Positions 43,517 through 52,478 of a stretch of DNA of 64,000 bases are shown piece after piece. Origin of the DNA: Paenibacillus cellulositrophicus. GTDB taxonomy: Bacteria; Bacillota; Bacilli; Paenibacillales; Paenibacillaceae. The stretch covers positions 4,018,001-4,082,000 of the forward strand of contig NZ_CP045295.1 of NCBI RefSeq assembly GCF_009363095.1, given 5' to 3'. A program made the translations under genes and the position numbers. Under the pieces are notes generated by a model. That model was not told the origin of the DNA and did no database searches. It worked only from the letters and a program-made list of their open reading frames with translations. Each line of letters begins with the position of its first letter. Positions within the stretch are counted from its first letter, which is position 1.

Positions 43517-44518
43517 ATGAACAAAGTCGGACTGGTCATGAGAAAGATCCAATTTACCGAGAGGCAGGGGCCGCGCGTCTTTGCGGACCGCCTGCAGGCC
43601 ATCGGCCGCGAGCTGGGGGTGGATATCGTCTTCATATCCCCGGAGCGCCATGTGAGCGGGTATGACTGGGTGCCGGGATATGAGCATGAGAAGGGTGACC
43701 TGGTGAACTATGACATCGTGCTGGACCAGATCTACGCGAACGGCATCGAGCACGTGATCTATACCGTATCCGGATTTACCTATCTGAAAATGTTTCTTAA
43801 AAACAGCGTACTTTTTCCGCACAGCTTTCCCGATCCGGCCCTGACGGGGTACGATATGATGAAGCCTTTTTATCAAATGGTGGACAAGGCGGTCGTGCAG
43901 ACCGAGTTTTTGAAAGGCGAGCTTGCCCGCAATTTCGGGGTAACCGACGTGGATGTGATCCCGATCGGATTCAGCGAGGATCTGGCGGAGCGGCATTTTG
44001 ACCCGTCGCAGATCGTGAACAACCGCATTCTGTGGATCGGACGGGACGAGGAGAACCGCCGGCCGGATCTCGTGCTGGAGTACGCCCGGCGGAATCCGGA
44101 CAAAGAGGTATACATGGTCTTCGGGGGCGAACGATACCGGGAGAGCATGAAGAAATACGACATCCCGCTCAATGTCCGGCTGCAGTTTGCGCTGAGCCAG
44201 GATGATATTTTTAAGCTGATGAACACGGCGAAGGTGTACTGGAACTGTTCGAAATTCGATACGTTCGCTATGCCGTTGACCGAAGCGCTCGCCATGGGCA
44301 AAATTGTCGTAAAGCCCGAGCACCCATGCTACGGCCATATCAGCGCCCGGCATTCCTTTTCAGGGAACGAAAAAAATTGGTTTGAGCTGGTCAACATGGC
44401 TGCGGCATCGCCGTCTTCTTATTCCTGGGACAACCGGAGCTACGCGTTCGAGAGCTTTTCCAGCCGCATCATGAAGGAAGGTTACCGAGAGTTTTTTGAC
44501 AAGTGGCTTAGGGAATAA
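43517..44518 (+). CDS. Glycosyltransferase, GT-B fold (GT4-like)
   Basis: The 333-residue protein has a C-terminal nucleotide-sugar domain with ILWIGRDEENRRPDLVLEYA (about 173-192) and the GT4-like acidic motif KFDTFAMPLTEALAMGKIVV (about 253-272). The first half resembles an acceptor domain. The start at 43517 is chosen from the family-like N-terminus MNKVGLVMRKIQFTERQGPR; an upstream AAAGGATGATG serves it loosely. It follows adeR and precedes an ABC exporter operon with a gap of 132 bases. Acceptor unknown. Confidence 0.7.
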   Translation: MNKVGLVMRKIQFTERQGPRVFADRLQAIGRELGVDIVFISPERHVSGYDWVPGYEHEKGDLVNYDIVLDQIYANGIEHVIYTVSGFTYLKMFLKNSVLFPHSFPDPALTGYDMMKPFYQMVDKAVVQTEFLKGELARNFGVTDVDVIPIGFSEDLAERHFDPSQIVNNRILWIGRDEENRRPDLVLEYARRNPDKEVYMVFGGERYRESMKKYDIPLNVRLQFALSQDDIFKLMNTAKVYWNCSKFDTFAMPLTEALAMGKIVVKPEHPCYGHISARHSFSGNEKNWFELVNMAAASPSSYSWDNRSYAFESFSSRIMKEGYREFFDKWLRE

Positions 44519-44580
44519 AAGGTTTTTGCCGGATATTGGTCGTGACAGATGACCGAAAAAGGAGTAATCTTCACTAGTGT

Positions 44581-44600
44581 ATATGTCTTAAATTACATAT
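44581..44600. promoter_or_regulatory. Inverted repeat upstream of the ABC exporter operon
   Basis: ATATGT-N8-ACATAT is a perfect six-base inverted repeat 50 bases before the first exporter gene, and a possible operator for an unlinked regulator. Confidence 0.3.
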
Positions 44601-44650
44601 CGGTGAACATGTAGCTTTACCTCAAATAAGCGTAAAAAGGTGATGCAGCC

Positions 44651-46396
44651 ATGTCCTTTTTCAACAAGTATGTCAAGAAATACTGGAAACTGTTTTGCGT
44701 AGCGGTATTGTTTCTGGCGGTAGAGTCGCTGTGCGACCTGCTGCAGCCGACTATGATGTCCAAGGTCATCGATGTCGGGGTGGCCCAGAGCCGGATGGAT
44801 CAAGTCCTCCATTACGGAGGGCTCATGCTCCTGATCACCGCCGTCGGCGCGGTGTCTGCCTCCACTCGGAACATCATTTCAAGCCATGTGTCACAGCGGT
44901 TTGGGGCGGAAATGCGGTCCGATTTGTTCCGGAAAATCCAGTCCCTGTCGTTTGAGGACATGGATAAGTTCGACCGGGCCTCGCTCATCACGCGGCTAAC
45001 AAATGACGTCACCCAGGTGCAGAACTTCGTGAACGGGATGATGCGGTTCTTCGTGAAGGCCCCGCTGCTGTGCGTGGGCAGCCTCATTATGGCCATCCGT
45101 TTGGATGTGCATTTGTCGCTCGTGCTGGCGGTGGTGGTGCCGATTGTGGCCGTTCTCATCGTGCTGAACATGAAGATCGGTTTTCCATTCTTTATCCGGG
45201 TACAGCGGGCGCTGGATAAAGTGAACGGCGTCATGCGCGAGTATTTGTCGGGCGTAAGGGTGGTCAAGGCGTTCAATCGCTTTGATTACGAAGTGGAAAA
45301 ATTTGAAAGCGCCAACACGGAGCTGTCCAGCCGCTCGGTTCTGTCGATGAGGGTCATGTCCGTTTTCGGACCGGGGATTTCGCTCTTCCTCAATTTCGGC
45401 ATCATCGCCGTCCTCTGGATCGGCGGGATTCGGGTCGACAACGGGCAGATGCAGGTCGGCAGCATCATCGCGTTCATCAACTACATGACGCAAATGCTGT
45501 TCTCGCTGATGATGATCAGCAACGTCTTCAACATGTTCGTGCGGGCCAAGGCGTCCGCCGGCCGGATTGGTGAAGTGTTTGCCGAAGGAAGCGGGCTGGA
45601 TGATGGAGGGAAGTCGGCGGCGAAACGCGATTCTCAGCGCGGACGCATCGACTTCGAGCATGTGAGCTTCTCCTATGCTGGGACCCAGGGCGACCCGGTC
45701 ATTCGCGATTTTACGCTGACCTGCCTTCCCGGGGAGACAGTGGGGATTATTGGCTCGACCGGTTCGGGAAAAAGCACGCTGGTCAGCCTGATTCCGCGCT
45801 TTTACGATGCCGGCGAAGGGCGGGTCAAAGTGGCCGGCACCGACGTGCGGGACATGGACCCGCATGCGCTGCGCGAGATGATTGCTGTCGTTCCGCAGAA
45901 GATCATGCTCTTCACCGGCACGGTGGAGGACAATTTGAAATGGGGTAAGGAAGACGCGAGCCGTGATGAAATGGAAGAGGCGTGCCGGATCGCCGAAGCG
46001 CATGACTTCATCATGGCTTCGCCTGAAGGATATGCCAGCCGGATCGGCCAAGGCGGCGTCAACTTCTCAGGCGGACAAAAGCAGCGCTTGTCCATTGCCA
46101 GGGCGCTGGTGAAAAAGCCGGAAATTTTGATTCTCGACGACTGCACGAGCGCGGTGGACGTCGCGACAGAAGCCAGAATCAAGGAGGCGCTGCGGACGTA
46201 TGCCAGCGAGCTGACCTGCATCCTGATCGCCCAGCGGATCACGTCGGTCATGGATGCCGACCGGATTGTGGTGATGGACCGCGGGGAGATGGTCGGCACG
46301 GGCACGCATGAAGAGCTGATGGAGACGTGCCGGGTCTACCAGGAGATTTACCAATCCCAGATGGGAAAGGAGATGCATCCGCATGCCGCAGAATGA
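44651..46396 (+). CDS. Heterodimeric ABC exporter, subunit with degenerate ATPase site
   Basis: The 581-residue half-transporter has six membrane helices (about 15-310) and a C-terminal ATPase domain with Walker A GSTGSGKST, signature FSGGQ and Walker B ILILDDCTS. The catalytic glutamate after Walker B is aspartate, and the switch histidine is glutamine (IAQRITS), so this subunit supplies the degenerate site. It overlaps the next gene by 14 bases. Pairs of this type (BmrC/BmrD, LmrC/LmrD, TM287/TM288) export drugs or lipids. AAAAAGGTG precedes the ATG. Substrate unknown. Confidence 0.9.
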   Translation: MSFFNKYVKKYWKLFCVAVLFLAVESLCDLLQPTMMSKVIDVGVAQSRMDQVLHYGGLMLLITAVGAVSASTRNIISSHVSQRFGAEMRSDLFRKIQSLSFEDMDKFDRASLITRLTNDVTQVQNFVNGMMRFFVKAPLLCVGSLIMAIRLDVHLSLVLAVVVPIVAVLIVLNMKIGFPFFIRVQRALDKVNGVMREYLSGVRVVKAFNRFDYEVEKFESANTELSSRSVLSMRVMSVFGPGISLFLNFGIIAVLWIGGIRVDNGQMQVGSIIAFINYMTQMLFSLMMISNVFNMFVRAKASAGRIGEVFAEGSGLDDGGKSAAKRDSQRGRIDFEHVSFSYAGTQGDPVIRDFTLTCLPGETVGIIGSTGSGKSTLVSLIPRFYDAGEGRVKVAGTDVRDMDPHALREMIAVVPQKIMLFTGTVEDNLKWGKEDASRDEMEEACRIAEAHDFIMASPEGYASRIGQGGVNFSGGQKQRLSIARALVKKPEILILDDCTSAVDVATEARIKEALRTYASELTCILIAQRITSVMDADRIVVMDRGEMVGTGTHEELMETCRVYQEIYQSQMGKEMHPHAAE

Positions 46397-48272
46397 AGCA
46401 GCACAGGCACAGCAGACGCCGCCTCCGGGAGCACCGGGTCCTGCAGGACGCCCTGGCGGGATGATGAGGGGACCCGGAAGCGGGGGAATGGGCCGGGGCA
46501 AGCCGGTCAAGCCCAAAAACTTCCGGAGAACGATGGGGCGCCTGTGGCGTTATTTCGGACGCGAGCGCAAGCTGCTCAGCCTGATCATGGTGTTTATCAT
46601 CATCGATGCGGGCGTAACCCTGATCGGGCCGTTTCTGATCGGCAAATCGATCGATGCTATGTCCGCGAACCATGGACGCGTTGCTTTCGGGCTGCTTCAG
46701 TCGTTTATTATCGTGCTGGCAACAGCCTATATCACGGACGTCGTGCTCGTCTTTCTGCAGGGCTGGCTGATGGCCGGCGTGTCGCAGCGAATCGTTGCCG
46801 GACTTCGCCGTTCGTTGTTTCAGAAGCTGCAGAAGCTTCCGGTATCTTATTTTGACGCCCGGTCGCACGGGGAAGTAATGAGCCGGCTGACCAACGATAT
46901 CGACAATGTGAGCCAGACCGTTTCCCAATCCACCACGCAGCTGATGGCCGGCGGTATCGCCATTATCGGCTCGCTGGTGATGATGATCGTGCTCAGCCCG
47001 ATCCTTACCTTGGCGAGCCTTATTACCGTGCCGATCCTGTATTTGCTTACGCGCACGGTCACACGCAAAACGTCGGTGCTGTTCAAGGAGCAGCAGGTTC
47101 AGCTCGGCATGCTGAACGGACATATCGAAGAGACGATTTCCGGTATGGAAGTCGTCAAGGCGTTCAATCACGAGCACCAGGCGATTAACGAGTTCGAGGC
47201 GGTCAACGGCCGCTTATTTGAAGTCGGGCTCAAAGCGCAGATTCGCTCCGGGTTCATGATGCCGCTCATGAACGTCATCAACAACATCGGCTTTGCCGCC
47301 GTCGCGCTCGTCGGAGGGATTCTCGCCGTCAAGAGCCTCATTACCGTCGGCGTGATCGCGAGCTTCCTGAGCTACTCCCGCCAGTTTGTTCGCCCGCTGA
47401 ACGACCTGGCGAACATCTATAATCTGCTCCAGTCCGGCGTGGCGGGTGCAGAGCGGGTGTTCGAGGTGCTGGACGAGCGGGAGGAGCCGGACGATTTGCC
47501 GGATGCGGTACGGCTCGATCGCACCAAAGGCCATGTCGTATTCGAGGACGTAAGCTTCGGGTACCGGCCAGAGGTGCCGATCCTGAAAAGGGTCAGCTTC
47601 GAATCGAAGCCGGGGACCAGTACGGCGTTGGTGGGGCCGACAGGGGCGGGCAAGACGACGATCGTCAATCTGCTGACACGGTTTTACGACGTGACCGGGG
47701 GTTCCATCCGGATCGACGGCGTCGATATCCGCCATTACACCCGCGACAGCCTCCGCCGCATGTTCGGGATCGTGCTGCAGGACACGTACCTGTTCTCCGG
47801 CACGATCAAGGAAAACATCAAGTACGGCAAGCCTGACGCGACGGATGAGGAAATCCGCGAAGCCGCCGTGATGGCGAACGCCGACGTATTCATCCGCCGC
47901 CTGCCGGACGGCTATGAGACGGAGCTGTCGGAGAACGGTGGCAATCTCAGCCAGGGTCAGCGCCAGCTGCTGGCCATCACCCGCGTCATTCTGGCGAAGC
48001 CATCGATCCTCATTCTCGACGAGGCGACGAGCAGCATCGACACGCGAACCGAGCTGCATATCCAGGATGCGCTGCTCCAAATCATGAAGGATCGTACGAC
48101 CTTCATTATCGCGCATCGGCTCAACACGATCCGGGACGCCGACAACATCATGGTCATCGATCATGGCGAGATCGTGGAGCAGGGCAACCACGACGAATTG
48201 ATCGGGCGCCAGGGCTTCTACGCCCGGATGTTCGAGAGCCAGTTCAAAAACCTGGAGAGCGCAGGAGAATAA
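46383..48272 (+). CDS. Heterodimeric ABC exporter, catalytic subunit
   Basis: The 629-residue half-transporter has a Pro/Gly-rich N-terminal extension (about 1-45), then six helices and an ATPase domain with Walker A GPTGAGKTT, signature LSQGQ, Walker B with the normal glutamate (ILILDEATS) and switch histidine (IAHRLNT). The non-standard LSQGQ signature would face the degenerate Walker site of the partner, the exact complement expected in an asymmetric heterodimer. AAAGGAG lies upstream of the ATG inside the end of the partner gene, so the two are coupled. Confidence 0.92.
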   Translation: MPQNEAAQAQQTPPPGAPGPAGRPGGMMRGPGSGGMGRGKPVKPKNFRRTMGRLWRYFGRERKLLSLIMVFIIIDAGVTLIGPFLIGKSIDAMSANHGRVAFGLLQSFIIVLATAYITDVVLVFLQGWLMAGVSQRIVAGLRRSLFQKLQKLPVSYFDARSHGEVMSRLTNDIDNVSQTVSQSTTQLMAGGIAIIGSLVMMIVLSPILTLASLITVPILYLLTRTVTRKTSVLFKEQQVQLGMLNGHIEETISGMEVVKAFNHEHQAINEFEAVNGRLFEVGLKAQIRSGFMMPLMNVINNIGFAAVALVGGILAVKSLITVGVIASFLSYSRQFVRPLNDLANIYNLLQSGVAGAERVFEVLDEREEPDDLPDAVRLDRTKGHVVFEDVSFGYRPEVPILKRVSFESKPGTSTALVGPTGAGKTTIVNLLTRFYDVTGGSIRIDGVDIRHYTRDSLRRMFGIVLQDTYLFSGTIKENIKYGKPDATDEEIREAAVMANADVFIRRLPDGYETELSENGGNLSQGQRQLLAITRVILAKPSILILDEATSSIDTRTELHIQDALLQIMKDRTTFIIAHRLNTIRDADNIMVIDHGEIVEQGNHDELIGRQGFYARMFESQFKNLESAGE

Positions 48273-48295
48273 TTGGTCGGCTTGCGCTCCCGGAG

Positions 48296-48597
48296 CTTGT
48301 TCACGATTATATTGAATTTGTCTTACTTAATTGAACAAACTCAGATTTCATCCTTCCAATGAGTTTGGTTTACTTAAAAAAATTGAGATGTATCTTTCAA
48401 TGAAGTCTGTTTATTGACAACGAACAAATTCAGCTTTGTATCTTTCAAGTTGTCCGTTCACTGACAACAAACAAATTCAGATTGCATTTTTCAAGGTGTT
48501 TGTTCACTGACAACGAACAAATTTAGATTGTATCTTTCAAGGTGTTTGTTCACTGATAACGAACAAATCTCGATTTTGTCTTTCAAATGCTGGACAC
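48296..48597 (+). repeat. Tandem array of ~46-base units with palindromes
   Basis: At least three clear units start at 48421, 48468 and 48514 (47, 46 and 46 bases), with degenerate units before 48421 and a last unit merging into the next element at 48560. Each clear unit carries GAACAAATT, TATCTTTCAAGGTG and TTTGTTCACTGACAAC. Across unit junctions TTTGTTC-N9-GAACAAA forms a perfect seven-base inverted repeat at 48499-48521 and 48545-48567. There are no unique spacers, so this is not CRISPR. It is AT-rich compared with the surrounding genes and lies directly downstream of the ABC exporter operon. Confidence 0.85.
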
Positions 48598-48765
48598 TAA
48601 CACTATATCTTTGCTCTCAGTCACCATCCCATATATTGATTTAAATATAAGTATTAACACAATATATAGGAAAATTTACTATTAATCCGCCTGTAGAAGA
48701 ATATAGCGTCGTGTCCTCCTTTTGTAAAACAAAACAAGGATATGTCCATTATATGAGGACAGAGG
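48560..48765 (+). repeat. Dispersed structured element, copy 2
   Basis: It shares the order of blocks with copy 1: CGAACAAAT, GATTTTGTCTTTCAAATG, CTGGACACTA, TATATCTTTGCTC, CATATATTG, ATATATAG, GAAGAATATAG, CGTGTCCTCCTTTTGTA and ATGTCCATT..GAGGACAG. The final hairpin TGTCC-ATTATATGA-GGACA keeps the stem while the loop varies; the preceding hairpin is lost here. No T run follows. The stretch to 48973 has internal repeats of the phrase GGGAGCAGTT/CTGGTGGGTTTG (48797-48895) and no credible gene. Confidence 0.7.
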
Positions 48766-48973
48766 ATGTACGAGAGCTATTACAAAATGGAAAGTCTCGG
48801 GGAGCAGCTGGTGGGTTTGAGATTTGTGGAGTCTCGGGGAGCAGTTGATTGACTTAGGTTTGTTGAGTGCCAGGGAGCAGTTAGTGGGTTTGTTTGAAAC
48901 CAGAAGAACAACGGGGGGAAGCCGAACGGTTGTACCCTTGTCGCCCTGATGCTGATTCCCGATTAGACCAGTT

Positions 48974-49194
48974 TTGTCTACTGACAACGAACATATTGCG
49001 ATTTTGTCTTTTAAAAGGCGGACAATAGTACCATTCTTTGGTCCAGTATAAAACTTCTATATATAGATAAGGGCTGGGTTTTAACGCTAAATATAGGGGT
49101 GAACTCTTCGAATGGCGATCTGAAGAATATTAGTGCCGTGTCTTTCATTTGTAGGACAAAATGGAAAAGTGTCCATTGGATAAGGACGTTTTTG
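48974..49194 (+). repeat. Dispersed structured element, copy 3
   Basis: Blocks in the same order are GTCTACTGACAACGAACATATT, GATTTTGTCTTTTAAAAGGCGGACA, ATTCTTTGGTC, CTATATATAG, AAATATAGG, GAAGAATATTAG, CGTGTCTTTCATTTGTAGGACAAAATGG and the terminal hairpin GTCC-ATTGGATAA-GGAC followed by GTTTTT. Relative to copy 1, the first hairpin changes one C-G pair to U-G, which keeps the stem. The stretch 49195-49337 shows nothing recognisable. Confidence 0.7.
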
Positions 49195-49339
49195 GTGTAT
49201 CCTCTCTGTTACTCTTATAGGGTAAAGCGAAGGTTCCAATAGAATTGGGGCGTGCAAGAATATACCAGCCACTCAGGTTGGAAGGCCCAGGATGAAAATA
49301 ACAAACAAGCAACTGCCCCCATCGAAGGGACCCTCAATG

Positions 49340-49376
49340 AAAAAGCAGCCGTTCCCCATAGGGGAGGCTGCTTTTT
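49340..49376. terminator. Bidirectional terminator at the end of the Tat operon
   Basis: AAAAAGCAGCC and GGCTGCTTTTT with an inner CCCC/GGGG pair form a long stem. It terminates tatA on the minus strand. A similar hairpin follows element copy 1 near 22529. Confidence 0.9.
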
Positions 49377-49406
49377 ATCGGTTTAATGGGCGTTGCGTTG
49401 GGCATA

Positions 49407-49607
49407 TTAGCGCTTCTCGACAAGCTGCTTCACCGAAGACTCGGAGGAAGTCTCTTCTTCCTCGACGATTCCGCGCGTGGAGCTTCGGAACTCGCGGAGC
49501 GTGTCCCCGAACGCTCTTCCGAGCTGCGGGAGCTTCGATGGCCCGAAGAGGACGAGGGCGATGGCCAAAATAATGACCAGGCCGGATACACCAATGTTGT
49601 TCAGCAT
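49407..49607 (-). CDS. tatA: Sec-independent protein translocase subunit TatA
   Basis: The 66-residue protein has one N-terminal membrane helix, the hinge FGPSKLPQLGRAFGDTLREF and an acidic tail, the standard TatA/E pattern. AGAGGTG lies eight bases before the ATG. It is the last gene of the minus-strand operon that also encodes TatC and a Tat-dependent dehydrogenase, though 343 bases of repeats separate it from tatC. TatA forms the pore for folded proteins. Confidence 0.92.
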   Translation of the reverse strand: MLNNIGVSGLVIILAIALVLFGPSKLPQLGRAFGDTLREFRSSTRGIVEEEETSSESSVKQLVEKR

Positions 49608-49808
49608 AGCATGTACACCTCTTTTCTGGATTAACGTCCTAGCCCCAGATGACTGAACGCTGGACGAATGGCGGCTATCGTCTGGTCAGGACTGCGACCC
49701 CCGAGTTGCCGGAATACGGAACTGATGCGGTCTCGGGTAGACGGAGAGTGCAATTCCCTAGTTGCCAGACGGATTGAACTGCTGCAGTTGCCAGACTTTG
49801 AGGCTGTC

Positions 49809-49972
49809 CAGCTGCTGATGAGCAGGAACTGCAGTAGTCTAGCAACCGGATGGTCAGGACTGCAACGATTTAGCTGTCAGACGGGCTGTGCAGCTGCTAA
49901 CGAGCAGGAACTGCAGAAGCCTAGCAACCGGATGGCGGGAATGCAACGACCTAGCTGCCAGACGGGCTGGAC
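49809..49972. repeat. Two 82-base tandem repeats overlapping the 3' end of tatC
   Basis: The units 49809-49890 and 49891-49972 differ at a small number of positions and share GAGCAGGAACTGCAG, CTAGCAACCGGATGG and CAGACGGGCTG. Weaker related pieces (CCTAGTTGCCAGACGG, TGGTCAGGACTGC) occur upstream to about 49677. Unit 2 supplies the last codons and the stop of tatC. Inverted TAGCAACC/AGTTGCC pieces could form stem-loops. Confidence 0.8.
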
Positions 49973-50679
49973 TGCATTTTCCGCCACTGGCGGCCGGATA
50001 CGTAAACGCTGATCTCGAACAGCAGGATGAGCGGAATGGTGACGGACAGGTGCGAGACGAAGTCCGGCGGCGAAATGCAGGAGCCGAGGATCGCCAGCCC
50101 CAGGTAAGCGTATTTGCGCGTCTTTTTCAGCGTATCGGGCGTCAAGATTCCGATTCGGGTCAGGAACAGAATGACCACTGGAAGCTCGAAGGCGATGGCC
50201 ATCGGGATGACCAGATCGAACAGGAACCCGAAGTACCGGTCAATCCCGTACGTTTCGATCGCCCCGATCGTTTGGTTCATGCGCTTCATGAACTTCAGCA
50301 TCATCGGAAACACGACGTAATAGCTGAACGACAGCCCGGCCAGAAAAAGCATGAATGCGACCGGAATGAAGGGGAACGCGCTCTTCGCCTCATGCTCCGT
50401 GAGCCCCGGCTTCACAAAAGCCCACAGCTGGTACAGCAGGACGGGAACCGTGAACATGAGCGCGAAGATCAGCGCGCATTTCATGTAGATCAGAATGCCG
50501 TCCGTAAAGGAAAACACGTTCCAGGCGATCGGCTCCGCCAAAGGCTGAGACTTGAGGTAGAGCAGGATGCCGGGGGCGGCGTACAATCCGGCGGCAAACG
50601 TCACGATGAAGCAGATGCCGACGATGATCAGCCGCTTTCGCGCCTCGGCGACATGAACAATCCAGTTGTCTTGATCCAT
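49951..50679 (-). CDS. tatC: Sec-independent protein translocase subunit TatC
   Basis: The 242-residue protein has six membrane helices and TatC landmarks: an N-terminal cytosolic segment with HVAEARKRLIIVG, PVLLYQLWAFVKPGLTEHE and the conserved acidic residue in AFELPVV. It recognises twin-arginine signals. GGAGGGAATC precedes the ATG, 44 bases after the GMC gene stop. The last residues (SSPSGS) are encoded by a repeat unit, so the native tail has probably been replaced or extended by repeat DNA. Confidence 0.94.
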   Translation of the reverse strand: MDQDNWIVHVAEARKRLIIVGICFIVTFAAGLYAAPGILLYLKSQPLAEPIAWNVFSFTDGILIYMKCALIFALMFTVPVLLYQLWAFVKPGLTEHEAKSAFPFIPVAFMLFLAGLSFSYYVVFPMMLKFMKRMNQTIGAIETYGIDRYFGFLFDLVIPMAIAFELPVVILFLTRIGILTPDTLKKTRKYAYLGLAILGSCISPPDFVSHLSVTIPLILLFEISVYVSGRQWRKMQSSPSGS

Positions 50680-50723
50680 TTGATTCCCTCCGCATTTTCC
50701 TTGCCCACAGGCGGTGTTTTCGC

Positions 50724-52445
50724 TTAAACGAGAGATCCGCCTGATTTCAAATATTTCGCAATACCTTCCGCAGCCCGGTAAGCGAGGGCGCCAACGGTGC
50801 CTGTCGGGTTATAACCGCTGTTATGCGGGAAGGCGGATGCGCCGACGACAAACACATTTTCGGCATCCCACATCTGGAGATAGTTGTTGACGACCGAAGT
50901 TGAAGGGTCCGATCCCATAATCGCCCCGCCGGTGTTGTGCGTGGATTGATACGGCACGATATTGAACGGCCCCAGCTCTTTGGAGGAGCCGATGGACGAT
51001 GGCTTCATTTCCTTCATGATGGCTTCGGTTTTATCTGCCATGAAGGCGATCATTTGCCGGTCCTGCTCCTCAAAGTCGAACGTGATCCGGACCAGCGGTT
51101 TGCCGTAGGCGTCTTTGTAGGTCGGATCCAGATCGAGATAGTGATGCCTCCAAGGCATGCTCGATCCCTGCGCCGCCACGGTCAAGTAGTTGTTCGCATA
51201 TTTCAGCGAGGTCGCTTTAAAGTCTTTGCCCCACGTTGGCGTCCCTTTCGGAACCGAATTGTTCGCGATCGGGCGGAGCCCGGTTTGTGAAATCCGGATG
51301 CCGGCACCGTGGATGAAATTCAGATCGCTGTGGTCAAAGTTGTCGCCGTTGAAGTCCGGGATTTCCATGCCAAGCGCGCCGGCTCCGGCAAACAGGTTGA
51401 ACTGCTTGTCGTCATAAAAACCGGTCGCTGAACCGCCATTTGTTTGGTAAGCGTAGTTTTTGCCCACAACGCCCGTTCCCGAATTCGGATCGTACGGCTT
51501 GCCGAGCTTGGACGTCAGCAGTAGCCGGACGTTGTTGAACACGTAGCTCGCCAGAATGACGACGTCTGCCGGCTGTTCGTATTCCTGGCCGGTCAACGGG
51601 TTGACATATTTCACGCCGGTGGCCTTTTTCCCGTCATGCAGAATATCCGTCACATTGGCATACTCACGGAGCTCGAAATGCCCGGATTTCTGTGCGACCG
51701 GAAGCACGGTCACGACCGGATCGGCCTTAGCGCCGTATTCGCAGCCAAAGCGCTCGCAATAGCCGCAGTACTGGCAAGGGGCGCGGGTAATGCCGTCCGG
51801 GTTCGTATACTGCTCGGACAGGTTGGCCGACGGCATCATATACGGATGGTAGCCAAGCTTTTTGGTCGCTTCCTCGAACATTTTGATCATCGGCGTCTTG
51901 GTCATCGGCTTGGTCGGGAACGGCTTGGAGCGTTTGCCGACCATCGCCGCCTGTTCCTGATCCCCGGAAATGCCCGCGACCTCTTCGAACTTGTAGAAAT
52001 AGGGCTCCAGCTCGTCGTATGTAATGCCCCAGTCCTGAATGGTCATGCCATCCGGAATTTTTTTCTTTCCATAGCGCTCGATCGTTTTGCTCCGGATCTC
52101 GAAATCGTACGGCAGAAACCGGTACGTTTGTCCATTCCAGTGGATGCCCGCGCCTCCGAGACCTTCCCCGAGCAGGAAGGCGCCGTATTGGCGCATCGGC
52201 AGGGCGGTCATTTTCGACGTGTTCCGAAAAGTGATCGTTTCCTTGGACAAGTCCTGCATCAGCTCATAGCGCTGGGCGTAACGGAGCTCGTCATGGACCA
52301 TGTAATAATCCTCGGTGGAACGGGGTTTACCGCGTTCCAGGCCGACGACCTTGATTCCCTGTTTGCTTAATTCAGCGGCGATAATGCCGCCGATCCATCC
52401 CATCCCGACGATCAATACCGGGACTCTTGGCAATTTCGTAGCCAT
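50724..52445 (-). CDS. GMC-type FAD oxidoreductase (gluconate 2-dehydrogenase large-subunit-like)
   Basis: The 573-residue flavoprotein has an N-terminal FAD motif VLIVGMGWIGGIIAAELSKQG, a cysteine-rich APCQYCGYCERFGC in the middle and the C-terminal GMC blocks QSTHNTGGAIMG and FPHNSGYNPTGTVGALAYR. It has no signal sequence, although its partner does, so export as a complex is likely. GAAGGAGAG precedes the ATG. Together with the small subunit and the nearby cytochrome c, it resembles membrane-linked gluconate or sugar-acid dehydrogenases. Actual substrate unknown. Confidence 0.85.
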   Translation of the reverse strand: MATKLPRVPVLIVGMGWIGGIIAAELSKQGIKVVGLERGKPRSTEDYYMVHDELRYAQRYELMQDLSKETITFRNTSKMTALPMRQYGAFLLGEGLGGAGIHWNGQTYRFLPYDFEIRSKTIERYGKKKIPDGMTIQDWGITYDELEPYFYKFEEVAGISGDQEQAAMVGKRSKPFPTKPMTKTPMIKMFEEATKKLGYHPYMMPSANLSEQYTNPDGITRAPCQYCGYCERFGCEYGAKADPVVTVLPVAQKSGHFELREYANVTDILHDGKKATGVKYVNPLTGQEYEQPADVVILASYVFNNVRLLLTSKLGKPYDPNSGTGVVGKNYAYQTNGGSATGFYDDKQFNLFAGAGALGMEIPDFNGDNFDHSDLNFIHGAGIRISQTGLRPIANNSVPKGTPTWGKDFKATSLKYANNYLTVAAQGSSMPWRHHYLDLDPTYKDAYGKPLVRITFDFEEQDRQMIAFMADKTEAIMKEMKPSSIGSSKELGPFNIVPYQSTHNTGGAIMGSDPSTSVVNNYLQMWDAENVFVVGASAFPHNSGYNPTGTVGALAYRAAEGIAKYLKSGGSLV

Positions 52446-52478
52446 GGATAACTCTCCTTCTCTGTCAGCATGTAAAAA

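Noticed and set aside
48296..48597. CRISPR array
   Set aside because: The repeats are directly contiguous 46-47 base units with no unique spacers, and no cas genes are in the window.
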